DNA of 64,000 nt from Actinostola sp. cb2023 (Eukaryota; Cnidaria; Anthozoa; Actiniaria; Actinostolidae): positions 165,814-229,813 of the forward strand of contig JAUJYZ010000984.1 in the NCBI GenBank assembly GCA_033675265.1, written 5' to 3'. A program made the translations under genes and the position numbers. Below the pieces are notes generated by a model, which was not told where the DNA came from, did not search any database, and worked only from the letters and a program-made list of their open reading frames with translations. Shown here piece after piece: positions 46,386-56,290 of this stretch (within the stretch, counting starts at the first letter, position 1; each line of letters begins with the position of its first letter).

Positions 46386-48412
46386 TTAAAATAGGTTGTC
46401 AGAGATAAACTAAAGGTGATCGGAGAATGGTCATTCTAAGGTTGTCAGAGAGAAAGGTGATGCGAGAATGGTCATTCTAAGGTTGTCAGAGAGAAAGGTG
46501 ATAGGAGAATGGTCATTCTAAGGTTGTCAGAGAGAAAGGTGATAGGAGAATGGTCATTTTAAGGTTGTCAGAGAGAAAGGAGATAGGAGAATGGTCATTC
46601 TTAGGTTGTCAGAGAGAAAGGTGATAGGAGAATGGTCATTCTAAGGTTGTCAGAGAGAAAGGTGATAGGAGAATGGTGATTCTAAGGTTGTCAGAGAGAA
46701 AGGTGATAGGAGATAGGAGAATGGTCATTCTAAGGTTGTCAGAGAGAAAGGTGATGGGAGAATGGTCATTCTAAGGTTGTCAGAGAGAAAGGTGATAGAA
46801 GAATGGTCATTCTAAGGTTGTCAGAGAGAAAGGTGATAGGAGAATGGCCATTCTAAGGTTGTCAGAGAGAAAGGTGATAGGAGAATGGTCATTCTAAGGT
46901 TGTCAGAGAGAAAGGAGATAGGAGAATGGTCATTCTTAGGTTGTCAGAGAGAAAGGTGATAGGAGAATGGTCATTCTAAGGTTGTCAGAGAGAAAGGTGA
47001 TAGGAGAATGGCCAATCTAAGGTTGTCAGAGAGAAAGGTGATAGGAGAATGGTCATTCCAAGGTTGTCAGAGAGAAAGGTGATGCGAGAATGGTCATTCT
47101 AAGGTTGTCAGAGAGAAAGGTGATGGGAGAATGGTCATTCTAAGGTTGTCAGAGAGAAAGGTGATAGGAGAATGGTCATTCTAAGGATGTAAGAGAGAAA
47201 GGTGATAGGAGAATGGTCATTCTAAGGTTGTCAGAGAGAAAGGTGATAGAATGGTCATTCTAAGGTTGTCAGAGAGAAAGGTGATAGGAGAATGGTCATT
47301 CTAAGGTTGTCAGAGAGAAAGGTGATAGGAGAATGGCCATTCTAAGGTTGTCAGAGAGAAAGGTGATAGGAGAATGGTCATTCCAAGGTTGTCAGAGAGA
47401 AAGGTGATGCGAGAATGGTCATTATAAGGTTGTCAGAGAGAAAGGTGATAGGAGAATGGTCATTCTAAGGTTGTCAGAGAGAAAGGTGATAGGAGAATGG
47501 TCATTCTAAGGTTGTCAGAGAGAAAGGTGATAGGAGAATGGCCATTCTAAGGTTGTCAGAGAGAAAGGTGATAGGAGAATGGTCATTCCAAGGTTGTCAG
47601 AGAGAAAGGTGATGCGAGAATGGTCATTCTAAGGTTGTCAGAGAGAAAGGTGATGGGAGAATGGTCATTCTAAGGTTGTCAGAGAGAAAGGTGATAGGAG
47701 AATGGTCATTCTTACGTTGTCAGAGAGAAAGGTGATAGGAGAATGGTCATTCTAAGGTTGTCAGAGAGAAAGGTGATAGAATGGTCATTCTAAGGTTGTC
47801 AGAGAGAAAGGTGATAGGAGAATGGTCATTCTAAGGATGTCTGAGAGAAAGGTGATAGGAGAATGTTCATTCTAAGGTTGTCAGAGAGAAAGGTGATAGG
47901 AGAATGTTCATTCTAAGGTTGTCAGAGAGAAAGGTGATAGGAGAATGGTCATTATCACGTTGTCAGAGAGAAAGGTAATTGGAGAATGGTCATTCCAAGG
48001 TTGTCAGAGAGAAAGGTGATAGGAGAATGGTCATTCTAAGGTTGTCAGAGAGAAAGGTGATGGGAGAATGGTCATTCTAAGGTTGTCAGAGAGAAAGGTG
48101 ATAGGTGAATGGTCATTCTAAGGTTGTCAGAGAGAAAGGTGATAGGAGAATGGTCATTCTAAGGATGTCAGAGAGAAAGGTGATAGGAGAATGGTCATTC
48201 TAAGGTTGTCAGAGAGAAAGGTAATAGGAGAATGGTCATTCTAAGGTTGTCAGAGAGAAAGGTGATAGGAGAATGGTCATTCTTACGTTGTCAGAGAGAA
48301 AGGTGATAGGAGAATGGTCATTCTAAGGTTGTCAGAGAGAAAGATGATAGAATGGTCATTCTAAGGTTGTCAGAGAGAAAGGTGATAGGAGAAAGGTCAT
48401 TCTAAGGATGTC
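46386..48412. repeat. 41-bp minisatellite, about 49 copies
   Basis: Unit AAGGTTGTCAGAGAGAAAGG...GGTCATTCT, lying 70 bp upstream (minus strand) of the Ig-exon acceptor. On the minus strand every unit contains a pyrimidine tract and CTCTCTGACAACCTTAG, which resembles a branch point plus 3' splice site. Variants (GATGCGAG, GATAGAATGG, GGATGT) recur at intervals, giving higher-order repeats of about 250-330 bp. Confidence 0.95.
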
Positions 48413-49307
48413 AGTAGTATACACAATGGGGGTTCTACGTCCGGCGGATCACGGCGGATCGAGGATCAGCCGTAGAAGTGACGTCAGAGCCCAAAGCGTG
48501 ATGTCATAGGACGTAAGAACCAATCAGAGACCGTTTCGGTAAGAATAAGAACTCCGGCTATTTTTAGAACGACCTTTTCGGTTTTTCGCTGACGTTTTAT
48601 TTTTTATTTTCCCAGTATTTTATTTTTTCCGTGAGTTAGCAGTTCGTGGCACAAACAAGTGACGTCAGCACAAATAAACAATAGGGGGATTAACACCGGC
48701 TTGAACTTGCCCAAGGAACAACAACAACAGCGATGTTTTTTCCAAAATAATATTTTTATTAAGAAAACTCACATCACATTAAAATTGAACTTTTCCATTC
48801 AAACTTATTTCTATTATAAACTAACTGAGTAATTATAAACACAGTGTTTTCATTGTCAGTCAATTGAAACACCCGTCACTTCAAACAATAGAACTGTAAA
48901 AAAGAACTGTTTTTGCATACCGTTTATTACAAGCGAACGATAAAGTCGATCGGTCATGCGAATTATTATAAACATCATAAACGATTTCAAATACTCTTAT
49001 AAATTATTACCCTTGAAACAAAATATTAGAAACGTTCAGTATCGATGATAGATCTTGCAATGATCTAGTATAATGGCCGGTCTTTTAACCCATGCATAGT
49101 CTATTTGGTTCCAATACTGTACTGTATCGATAGGTCAGTATCAATTAACATTTTAGTTAAACTGAGATGTAGTATTCAGCCATTCAACACGAAAAGTCGA
49201 TCCATTCCATTCCAGTTTTATAACTGTTCACAGCTCGAAAGTAGAAAATTCAATCCTTCAAACATGTTTCTTTACTGGTCAGTCAAACAATAAACGACCA
49301 CTATTTT
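48413..49307. other. Region between kinase gene and the polymerase element
   Basis: GC-richer start (CGGCGGATCACGGCGGATCG, near 48438) with several TGACGTCA-like sites (48478, 48660), then AT-rich DNA. No coding frame seen. It may hold the left end of the polymerase element or the 5' part of the kinase gene, but I found no terminal repeat or exon. Confidence 0.3.
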
Positions 49308-50713
49308 TCAGACACAATGACAACATCTTTGATGTCGAGTTGTTGACACACGTTTCTTTGACTTGACTACATTCAGCCTTCGAACTTTATTCGATGAATG
49401 AGATCCTTTAACCTTCCTCGGTGTTGATGGTTGATAGAAGATATCTACTCTTCGAGATGGCGTCAGATCTTTTCGACTTCTTTTCGATTTTAAAGTTTTA
49501 AATCGTTTAAGGTATCAGGGTACCCCAAAAACCTATCAAAAGACCGGTTTCGATTTTTTTTTGACAATCAAATCTAATTGAATATTATCTATCATTTCCA
49601 ACAATCAGAATCTAAAAATATTTTTTCCCTACAAAGTTAGAATCAAAAAACGAATTTTGGATTTCATTTGATGCAAAAAGATGTTGACAAGCAAGCTGTC
49701 AACAACACTCACGCAACAGACTTTCCAAAGATTAAGATGCGAAGAAAGTATCCAAAAATCGTAACTGCTCACTCAAAATATCCTTGAATAACGATGCCAA
49801 ACCGCTCACGGTCAAAATGCTCGTATTTCCCGCCAGCAGTAACTTTGTTTTCCTGCCATGTTGTGTTAGGTACTGTAAGGCGATCTTGTTTTGAATGCCA
49901 TTCATATGTCATCAGGTATTGGATCACATATTTGTGGTGGATTATAGTCGCTTGTGCAAACAAAGCCGCCACTTGACTTGAAAAACAGATTGGGCTTTTT
50001 CTCATAGAGCAAATTAACGAAAATACGGGTGTTATTTTGAGCTCCTAAACAAACGGGTTTTATTCGATTCAGCTGAGATTTTTAGGACTTCATCTCTGAT
50101 TATCATTCTTTAAAATCGTGTCTCCGATTTTTGATATTTTAGTGATTTCATGAGTTATTAACTGATTAGTAAAAAACAATGTATTTTTAGCGTACCGAAA
50201 GTTTCGCGGCAGATAAAAAAGCAACGGGGAAACGTATCGATAAACGGAGACACGGTTTGGATAATTGATATCTCTAGAGTGCATAAAGATAATCATCTTG
50301 AATTTCCGATAAAATGCGGTTGTCTGGGACCTCGCCGTACAACGCTATATGAAAATTCGTTGATCTCGACTTATATTTAAAATGCGTATGTACTTTTTGT
50401 TAATAGACCATTAGTTGGAATCTCCATTTATTTAGCTTTCAGAAAATGTATACTTTATTGGGGTTTTAATGGACGGATTCTGTGTTAAAGCGACTTGAAT
50501 GCATACCGGTCGGTAGGGGTACCCTGATACCTTAAGCTGAGTGTCTTGATAAATAATCACTTTAACTTTGGGTTGTAGTTTTGCTTCTTGTAGATAATTT
50601 CTCCTTTCCACATGATCCAACTGATGAACGTCAGATAAATGATTTGATAATTTAACCAGGTATTTCGCTCCACATCCTAGAATCGGACAACTGCGACAGA
50701 CTCTGTTCACCAT
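49308..50713 (-). pseudogene. Small zinc-finger/basic protein gene split by a TTAA-flanked insertion
   Basis: The ATG is at 50713. The first part encodes a C2H2-like finger (CPILGCGAKY...NHLSDVHQL), then a short linker, up to the TTAA at 50532-50535. The 49511-50531 insertion interrupts it there. The frame resumes at TTAA 49507-49510 and stays open for about 65 codons that are very rich in Lys/Arg/Ser, ending HQRCCHCV and TGA at 49308. Without the insertion and one TTAA copy it would be 126 codons. It is divergent from the zinc-finger/polymerase gene (410 bp between starts), so it is probably an accessory nucleic-acid-binding protein of that element. Function is unknown. Confidence 0.6.
49511..50531. 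mobile_element. TTAA-flanked, piggyBac-type non-autonomous element
   Basis: Perfect 16-bp terminal inverted repeats GGTATCAGGGTACCCC lie immediately inside TTAA direct repeats (49507-49510 and 50532-50535). Insertion at TTAA with its duplication is the hallmark of piggyBac transposition. The 1021-bp interior has a 78-codon minus-strand frame (50005-49769) that I do not recognise and no transposase, so it needs an autonomous partner. Confidence 0.85.
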
Positions 50714-51122
50714 GATGTTAACAGTTTGATATCCAAGTGCAAATGACGTTCACACATGAAAGTTTTAGAATTTATAAACATTTTGGTGAGGACAAGAAGG
50801 TCAAAACCAGGACCGTCAGGTCATAAACGAGACACTCTCAAGGAAGGGACAAGCAAGGCATTTTCTACTCATAGTTTAGACCTCACATCTTTCCTTGCTT
50901 CGATCCGGTCAGCTCCATTTCAGCTTTGCTAAGCATAATTTCAAACTTGCTCAGGCATGCCTTCATGACGTCACAATAGAATGATCGTGACAGCCAATGA
51001 AATAAGAGCATTATTTAACACAATATTTAGGAAACTATAAATTTCAGATCTTCTACACTTTAGTCATTTGGAAGCAAGTTACCGAAGAGTGCGGATCAAA
51101 ACTTAAGAGCAACGATTCAAGT
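50714..51122. promoter_or_regulatory. Divergent promoter region of the polymerase element
   Basis: Between the two outward-facing start codons. CTATAAATTTC near 51034 lies about 90 bp before the ATG at 51123 and is a plausible TATA box. GATGCAAATG-like and TGACGTCACAAT elements are also present. Assignment rests on position and sequence only. Confidence 0.4.
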
Positions 51123-51695
51123 ATGGCTTTTATTTGTGACATATGCAAGAAGTCCTTCACTCAAGAAACCAATCTCGTGAGACACAAGAAAGCTCTTCAC
51201 AGCGGACGGTCATTTACTTGTGAACGTTGTGGAAACTCATTCAATCGTCGCGATATTCTAAAACGGCATATGAAGAAACACTCTCTAGACAAGGAACACA
51301 AGTGTCAACACTGTGAAAGAAAGTTTTACAGAAAAGACATGCGTGACGACCACCAAAAAGTCTGTGAGTATGAGAAAATGTACGAAGATCAAAACAAGAA
51401 AAGAAAACTTAACGATGAAGAACACGAAGGACCTCCGAAAAAGCGAGAAAAGGTAGACGACCAACCAAGCAATGGGGCGGAACCTTATGACAACGAAGAC
51501 CCCTGTGATTTGACGTCTGCCATGCAAGACTCGTTGAAAACCTTTAAGTTTAAACCACGGATTGCTGAAAAATACGATCTCAGACTGTGTTTACAAGGAA
51601 AAAAGAAAATACTTCTGAACCGACTTCAACGAGAACTGAAATCTGGCATCACGGTTTGCCAGCGTACAAGTGAAATTCATCAAACCCAAAGCTGA
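51123..51695 (+). CDS. C2H2 zinc-finger N-terminal part of a polymerase-element protein
   Basis: 190 codons with two good C2H2 fingers (CDICKKSFTQETNLVRHKKALH and CERCGNSFNRRDILKRHMKKH by position, residues about 4-52) and a third CQHCERKF finger, then a charged Lys/Glu region and a predicted helical part (PRIAEKYDLRLCLQ). In related elements of other invertebrates this part is joined to the endonuclease/polymerase reading frame. Here the frame is lost near 51660 and the join carries stops. It lies 147 bp upstream of the polymerase part, in the same orientation. Confidence 0.65.
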   Translation: MAFICDICKKSFTQETNLVRHKKALHSGRSFTCERCGNSFNRRDILKRHMKKHSLDKEHKCQHCERKFYRKDMRDDHQKVCEYEKMYEDQNKKRKLNDEEHEGPPKKREKVDDQPSNGAEPYDNEDPCDLTSAMQDSLKTFKFKPRIAEKYDLRLCLQGKKKILLNRLQRELKSGITVCQRTSEIHQTQS

Positions 51696-51842
51696 TGGTA
51701 CTGATATTACTTCAGAACCTCATTTTCGAAGTCTGTGTACGACCTGGGACAGCAACGTCATTACTAAGACCTCCTAGACGATCACCAACCCCTATGCAGT
51801 CAACATGGCGCCCAGAGAATAGAACTCCCAAATGAGGATAAC

Positions 51843-54330
51843 ATGTTTCTACAATTCAAAGATTTTCACAAACAGATGCGAGTCCCCTTTGCTATATATG
51901 CCGATTTTGAAAGCTTGACTACCAAGATTGAGTCAGCTTCCCCAGACCCTACCAAGTCGTCAACAGAAAAATATCAACACCATCAAGCCTGTGGTTTCGC
52001 CTATGTGATTGTTTCAGAGCGACCTGATTATTGCAAAGCACCAGTTCTCTACCGTGGGGAAGATGCGGTGGACATGTTCCTAGAATCGTTACAGAAAGAA
52101 GAACAAAGAATTGAAACACTACTAGAAGACATAGTCCCGATGCAATTGACTCCTTTAGAAGAAGATCAGTTTCAGCTTGCTACTCTTTGTCACATATGCA
52201 AAGAAGAACTGGGAGCAGACAGAGTGCGCGATCACTGTCACGTGACGGGAAAATTTAGAGGTGCAGCACACAACGCGTGTAACCTGAACTTTCAATTTAC
52301 GGGGCGTATCCCTGTCATTCTCCACAACCTGCGAGGCTACGACTCACATCTCATCATGCAAGGAGGACTCGGAAAGATAAAAAACAAACCCATCAACTGC
52401 ATTCCCAACAATATAGAGAAATACCTCTCCTTCTCTATTGGCAACCTAGACTTTATTGACTCTTTACAATTTATGAATGCATCGTTGGAGAAACTGGTTT
52501 GCAACTTAGCGAAAGAAGGCGATAATAAGTTCAGCATACTGAAAAAATACATCGAAACCACTGTTACTAAGGAAAGGCGTCTACCCATATGATTATATGG
52601 ATAACATAGAAAAGTTTAAAGAACCTCAACTCCCTCCCAAGGAAGCTTTCTACAGTAAACTAATCGAAGAGCATATTAGTGACGATGATTACCATCACGC
52701 ACAAACTGTATTCACTACCTTTCAGTTGCAAAACCTTGGCGAGTACCATGACCTCTACCTACTCTCAGATGTACTCTTATTGGCTGATGTCTTCGAAAAC
52801 TTTCGCAGTATTTGCCTCAACTACTACGAGCTCGACCCAACCCACTTTTATACCAGCCCAGGGTTGGCTTGGTCTGCCTGTCTTAAAATGACCCAAGTGG
52901 AACTAGAACTGTTGACTGACCCTGACATGTACTTGTTTGTGGAAGAAGGATTACGTGGTGGGATAAGTATGATCAGCAACCGTTACAGCAAAGCCAACAA
53001 CCCTTACGTCCCCGACTATGACCCCACGCAGGACAAAAACTACATCATGTACTTGGATGCTAATAACTTGTACGGATGGGCGATGAGTCAGCCACTCCCC
53101 ACCCACGACTTCGTTTGGTTATCAGAGTATGAAGTAGCGGATTTTGATGTGATGGAAGTAGGTGATGACAGTGAAGATGGATTTATTCTCGAAGTTGATC
53201 TAGAATACCCACAGGAGCTCCACGATCAACACTCAGACTACCCTCTAGCACCAGAGAGAATGAAAGTCACTTCCAACATGCTGTCCCCCTACTGCCAACA
53301 ACTGAATGAGGAACTGGACCTAGGCGGCGCACCAGTGTCCAAATTAGTCCCCAATCTTGGCAACAAGACCCACTACATTCTCCATCACCGGAACTTAAAG
53401 TTGTACTTGAACCTGGGGATGAAGTTGACCAAAGTCCATCGAATTCTGGGATTTACTCAAAGCACGTGGTTAAAGAGCTACATCGACTTCAACACAGAGA
53501 AGCGAAAACACGCTACCAATGATTTTGAAAAGGATTTTTTCAAACTCATGAATAATTCAGTGTTTGGAAAAACTTGTGAAAACCTACGTAAACGAGTGAA
53601 CGTCAAACTGATTACAAACCCAACCAAACTGATCAAACTGACAGCCTCTCCCGCCTTTGACTCCTTTCGCATTTTCTCTGAAGATTTGGCTGCAGTGAAT
53701 ATGAAGAAAACTAAGCTGTACCTCAACCGACCTATTTATGTGGGGTTCTCTATCTTAGATCTGTCTAAGGTGTTAATGTACAATTTCCATTTCAAATATA
53801 TGGTACCAAAATATGGAACGCAGTCCAAGTTACTGTTTACCGATACTGACAGCCTATGTTATGATGTCAAGACCGATGACCTATATCGTGATTTTCACCA
53901 AGATCTGGATTACTTTGATACCTCAGAGTACCCTACAGACCACTTCCTCTATTGTGCTAGAAACAAGAAAGTTCTTGGTAAGATGAAGGATGAGACGCAT
54001 GGGATACCCATACAAGAATTCATCGGTCTGCGCCCCAAGATGTATTCCATCTTATTCACTGAAAACAACAAGCAGGTGGAAAAGAAGACCGCCAAAGGGA
54101 TCTCCAAGAATGTGACAAAGCAGATGATACGACATCAAGATTACAAATCATGTTTGTTTGAAAAGCGACCTCAGATGGCGCGAATGAATCAAATACGTAG
54201 CGAGAATCATCAACTGTATACTATGACTTTCAATAAAACCAGTCTTTCACCTTATGACGATAAACGTTATATTCTAAGCGATGGTATAACTACATTAGCA
54301 CATAGTCACCACAAGATCAATAGCTTTTAA
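51843..54330 (+). pseudogene. Protein-primed family B DNA polymerase with endonuclease VII-like motif, frameshifted
   Basis: Two overlapping-family frames: 51843-52592 and 52597-54330, with a one-base frame change just before 52561. Landmarks: exonuclease motif IYADFESLT, a zinc-chelating CHICKEELG...DHCHVTGKFRG endonuclease VII signature (about 52190-52270), polymerase motif A LDANNLYGWAM (about 53052), motif B region MNNSVFGKTCENLR (about 53550), motif C FTDTDSLCYD (about 53838). The family (DNA_pol_B_2) copies linear DNA from a terminal protein and is found in Polinton/Maverick elements, adintovirus-like elements and linear plasmids. Upstream sequence, 51696-51842, contains stops, and part of the family's middle region is missing. 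It is therefore an inactive genomic relic. No integrase, capsid or ATPase gene was seen nearby. Confidence 0.85.
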
Positions 54331-54429
54331 AATATATGTATAGAACTAATTACAATTTTTACAAGTCAGTATTTTCATTTATATACCATTTTAGTATTGT
54401 AGTAATTTTAAATAATAAAAAGTGATTCA

Positions 54430-54735
54430 AAAACATATTTTATTGTTTTGTGTTAAAAAAAAGTGGCCCTCTTAATAGTATATTTCTTTTTTTTTTTGTT
54501 GTTCTCAAAATGAAGATACGTGAAAAAAAGTGGCCCTAGTGGCCCTCTTTCTTTTTTTTTGTTCTGAAATCGGATAAACGTGAAAAAGTGTCGGTCCTGT
54601 CACCCATATTTTTCTTTCTTTTTTTGTTGTTCTCAAAAATGAATGAACGTGAAAAAGTGTCGGTGGTGTCGGTCCTGTCACCCATTTCTTTTGTTCTCAA
54701 AAATGAATGAACGTGAAAAAGTGTTCACAGTGCGT
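54430..54735 (+). repeat. Element 3' tail: GTGGCCCTC / GTGTCGGTC repeats
   Basis: Follows the polymerase stop. Four degenerate units combine poly-T, GTTCTCAAAATGAA.., ACGTGAAAAAGTG and either TGGCCCTC or GTCGGTCCTGTCACCCAT. It is present inverted at 59170-59460. Confidence 0.75.
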
Positions 54736-54774
54736 GAAGTGTTTTGCTCACAAGATGCAATGGCACGCAATTAG

Positions 54775-55161
54775 CCACTTTGGAAACGAGTAAAGGACTG
54801 GGAATGAGTTTTAGAATTAATCTAATTAAGAAATGAACCCCATCACAAGAAAGAGCATGTCAGAATTAGTAAGTTTACAAAGTTTCGATAGGCTTAGTTA
54901 GATATTGAACGAGTAACAGCTTTCCAAACATCTCAAAATTTACAAAGAAATGTATGTTATAGGGGACAAGCCTCCCCTGTAACCGTACATTTCATTGTAA
55001 TTTTTGCAGTTTTTAAATGTCTGCAGTTGCTGCTTCTCCAAACCCTCTCAAAGTCCTGAAACTTACTAATTCTGATATGCTCTTTCTTGTGATGGGGTTC
55101 ATTTCTTAATTAGATTAATTCTAAAAACTCGTTCCCAGTCCTTTACTCGTTTCCAAAGTGG
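54775..55161. mobile_element. Inverted-repeat element with about 120-bp arms
   Basis: Left arm CCACTTTGGAAACGAGTAAA...CATCACAAGAAAGAG. Right arm is its reverse complement, ending CGTTTCCAAAGTGG. A central hairpin AAATGTATGTTATAGGGGA...CAAGCCTCCCC joins them. A lone arm is at 40600. Confidence 0.85.
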
Positions 55162-55231
55162 ATAATCGATATGCTGATAGATTATGCTGATAACAACTTG
55201 AACTTCTTTTAATCATTTCAGTCGTATCGTG

Positions 55232-55615
55232 ATGATGTTCAAGAAGCTGCTGTTCTTATGTTTGGTGGTCATGTTGGCTGTGACTTTGTAAGTCAGATCG
55301 TTTATCCTGAATAAGTTCTACAATAAATATCACTTCGCTTCTTAGTTCTATTCATGACAAAAAACTGTATGTACATTCTGATCATTACACAGGGTACCCG
55401 TTCATCGAGTGTGTTCTCATATGTCTGTAAAAAGGGGCCGGGCAAATAAATAACCTTTGCTTTCGTTAGGTAGGACTCACCAGTCACCAATGAAGAGGAC
55501 ATATTTCAACAATCTGAGAAAGTCGAACGATGTTGCGTCCTGCATCAGAAGGAGGTGCAAGTCTGACTCAAATTGCCGAGTCAGATGTGGTCCCCATGGG
55601 AAATGTTCAGAGTAG
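55232..55615 (+). CDS. Putative small secreted cysteine-rich peptide, two exons
   Basis: Exon 1, 55232-55287, follows TTTCAG and encodes a signal peptide (MMFKKLLFLCLVVMLAV). GTAAGT follows at 55288. Exon 2 begins after TAG at 55474 and runs to TAG 55613-55615. Total 65 residues; the mature part has five Cys in the pattern C-x4-C-x5-C-x3-C-x5-C within 22 residues, plus many Arg/Lys. An odd number of cysteines and a donor-like GTAGGT at 55611 suggest the real gene may splice on; an open stretch after TTTTAG near 55680 (about 45 codons, one more Cys) is a candidate third exon. The fold is not recognised; no function is assigned. Confidence 0.42.
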
Positions 55616-55894
55616 GTTGATAGGAATTAGATTGATGATAATATCAAACATTATGCATGTGAGACTCCCCCAATTTTAGAAGGTCCTAAAGTTCGATGGG
55701 ATGTGTGTGTAAATGGCAAGAGTTTTGGAAGGATTCCTTTGAAAGTTCAATTGACTTGGCAACGAAGGGCTCTCGAGCGTGTCGACAAGTTTTCCTTAAT
55801 TGCGTGGACTCCTCGAGGGAGGGCCAAGTAAACTATGCGGGTCTCTCCTTTAACATCGGCTAAATACGGGGAAGCGTTGGGGTTATTGAAGAAA

Positions 55895-56100
55895 ACAGTG
55901 AAAGAAGTGACCTGTACTTTCCCAGAACAGCCAAAGTTCAAGACAAAAACAACATTGTAGGTGATTTCGATACAATAATATGAAGGTCTGAAGAATCATG
56001 ATAAAGTGAAGAAGTGACCGGACTTTCAAAGAACAGCCAAAGTTCAAGCAAAAACACATGCTAGTGGATTGCGATACAATAATATGAGGTCTGAGAATAT
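55895..56100. repeat. Two-copy tandem duplication, about 100 bp
   Basis: GAAGTGACC...GAACAGCCAAAGTTCAAG...CGATACAATAATATGA occurs at about 55907 and again at about 56012 with several indels. Confidence 0.7.
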
Positions 56101-56290
56101 TTGTACTCTTACTACTCACGCTGTTAGTGTTTGTACTCTACTACTCACGCTGTTAGGGTTTGTAACTCTATTACTCACGCGGTTTAGTGTTTGTACTCTA
56201 CTACTCACCTGTTAGTTGTTTGTAACTCTACTACTCCACGCTGTTAGTGTTTGTACTCTACTGTACTCACGCTGTTTGTTAGTGTTTGGT
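56100..56290. repeat. About 31-bp degenerate minisatellite
   Basis: About six units of GTGTTTGTACTCTACTACTC...ACGCTGTTA, differing mainly by single-base gains in runs. Confidence 0.8.
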
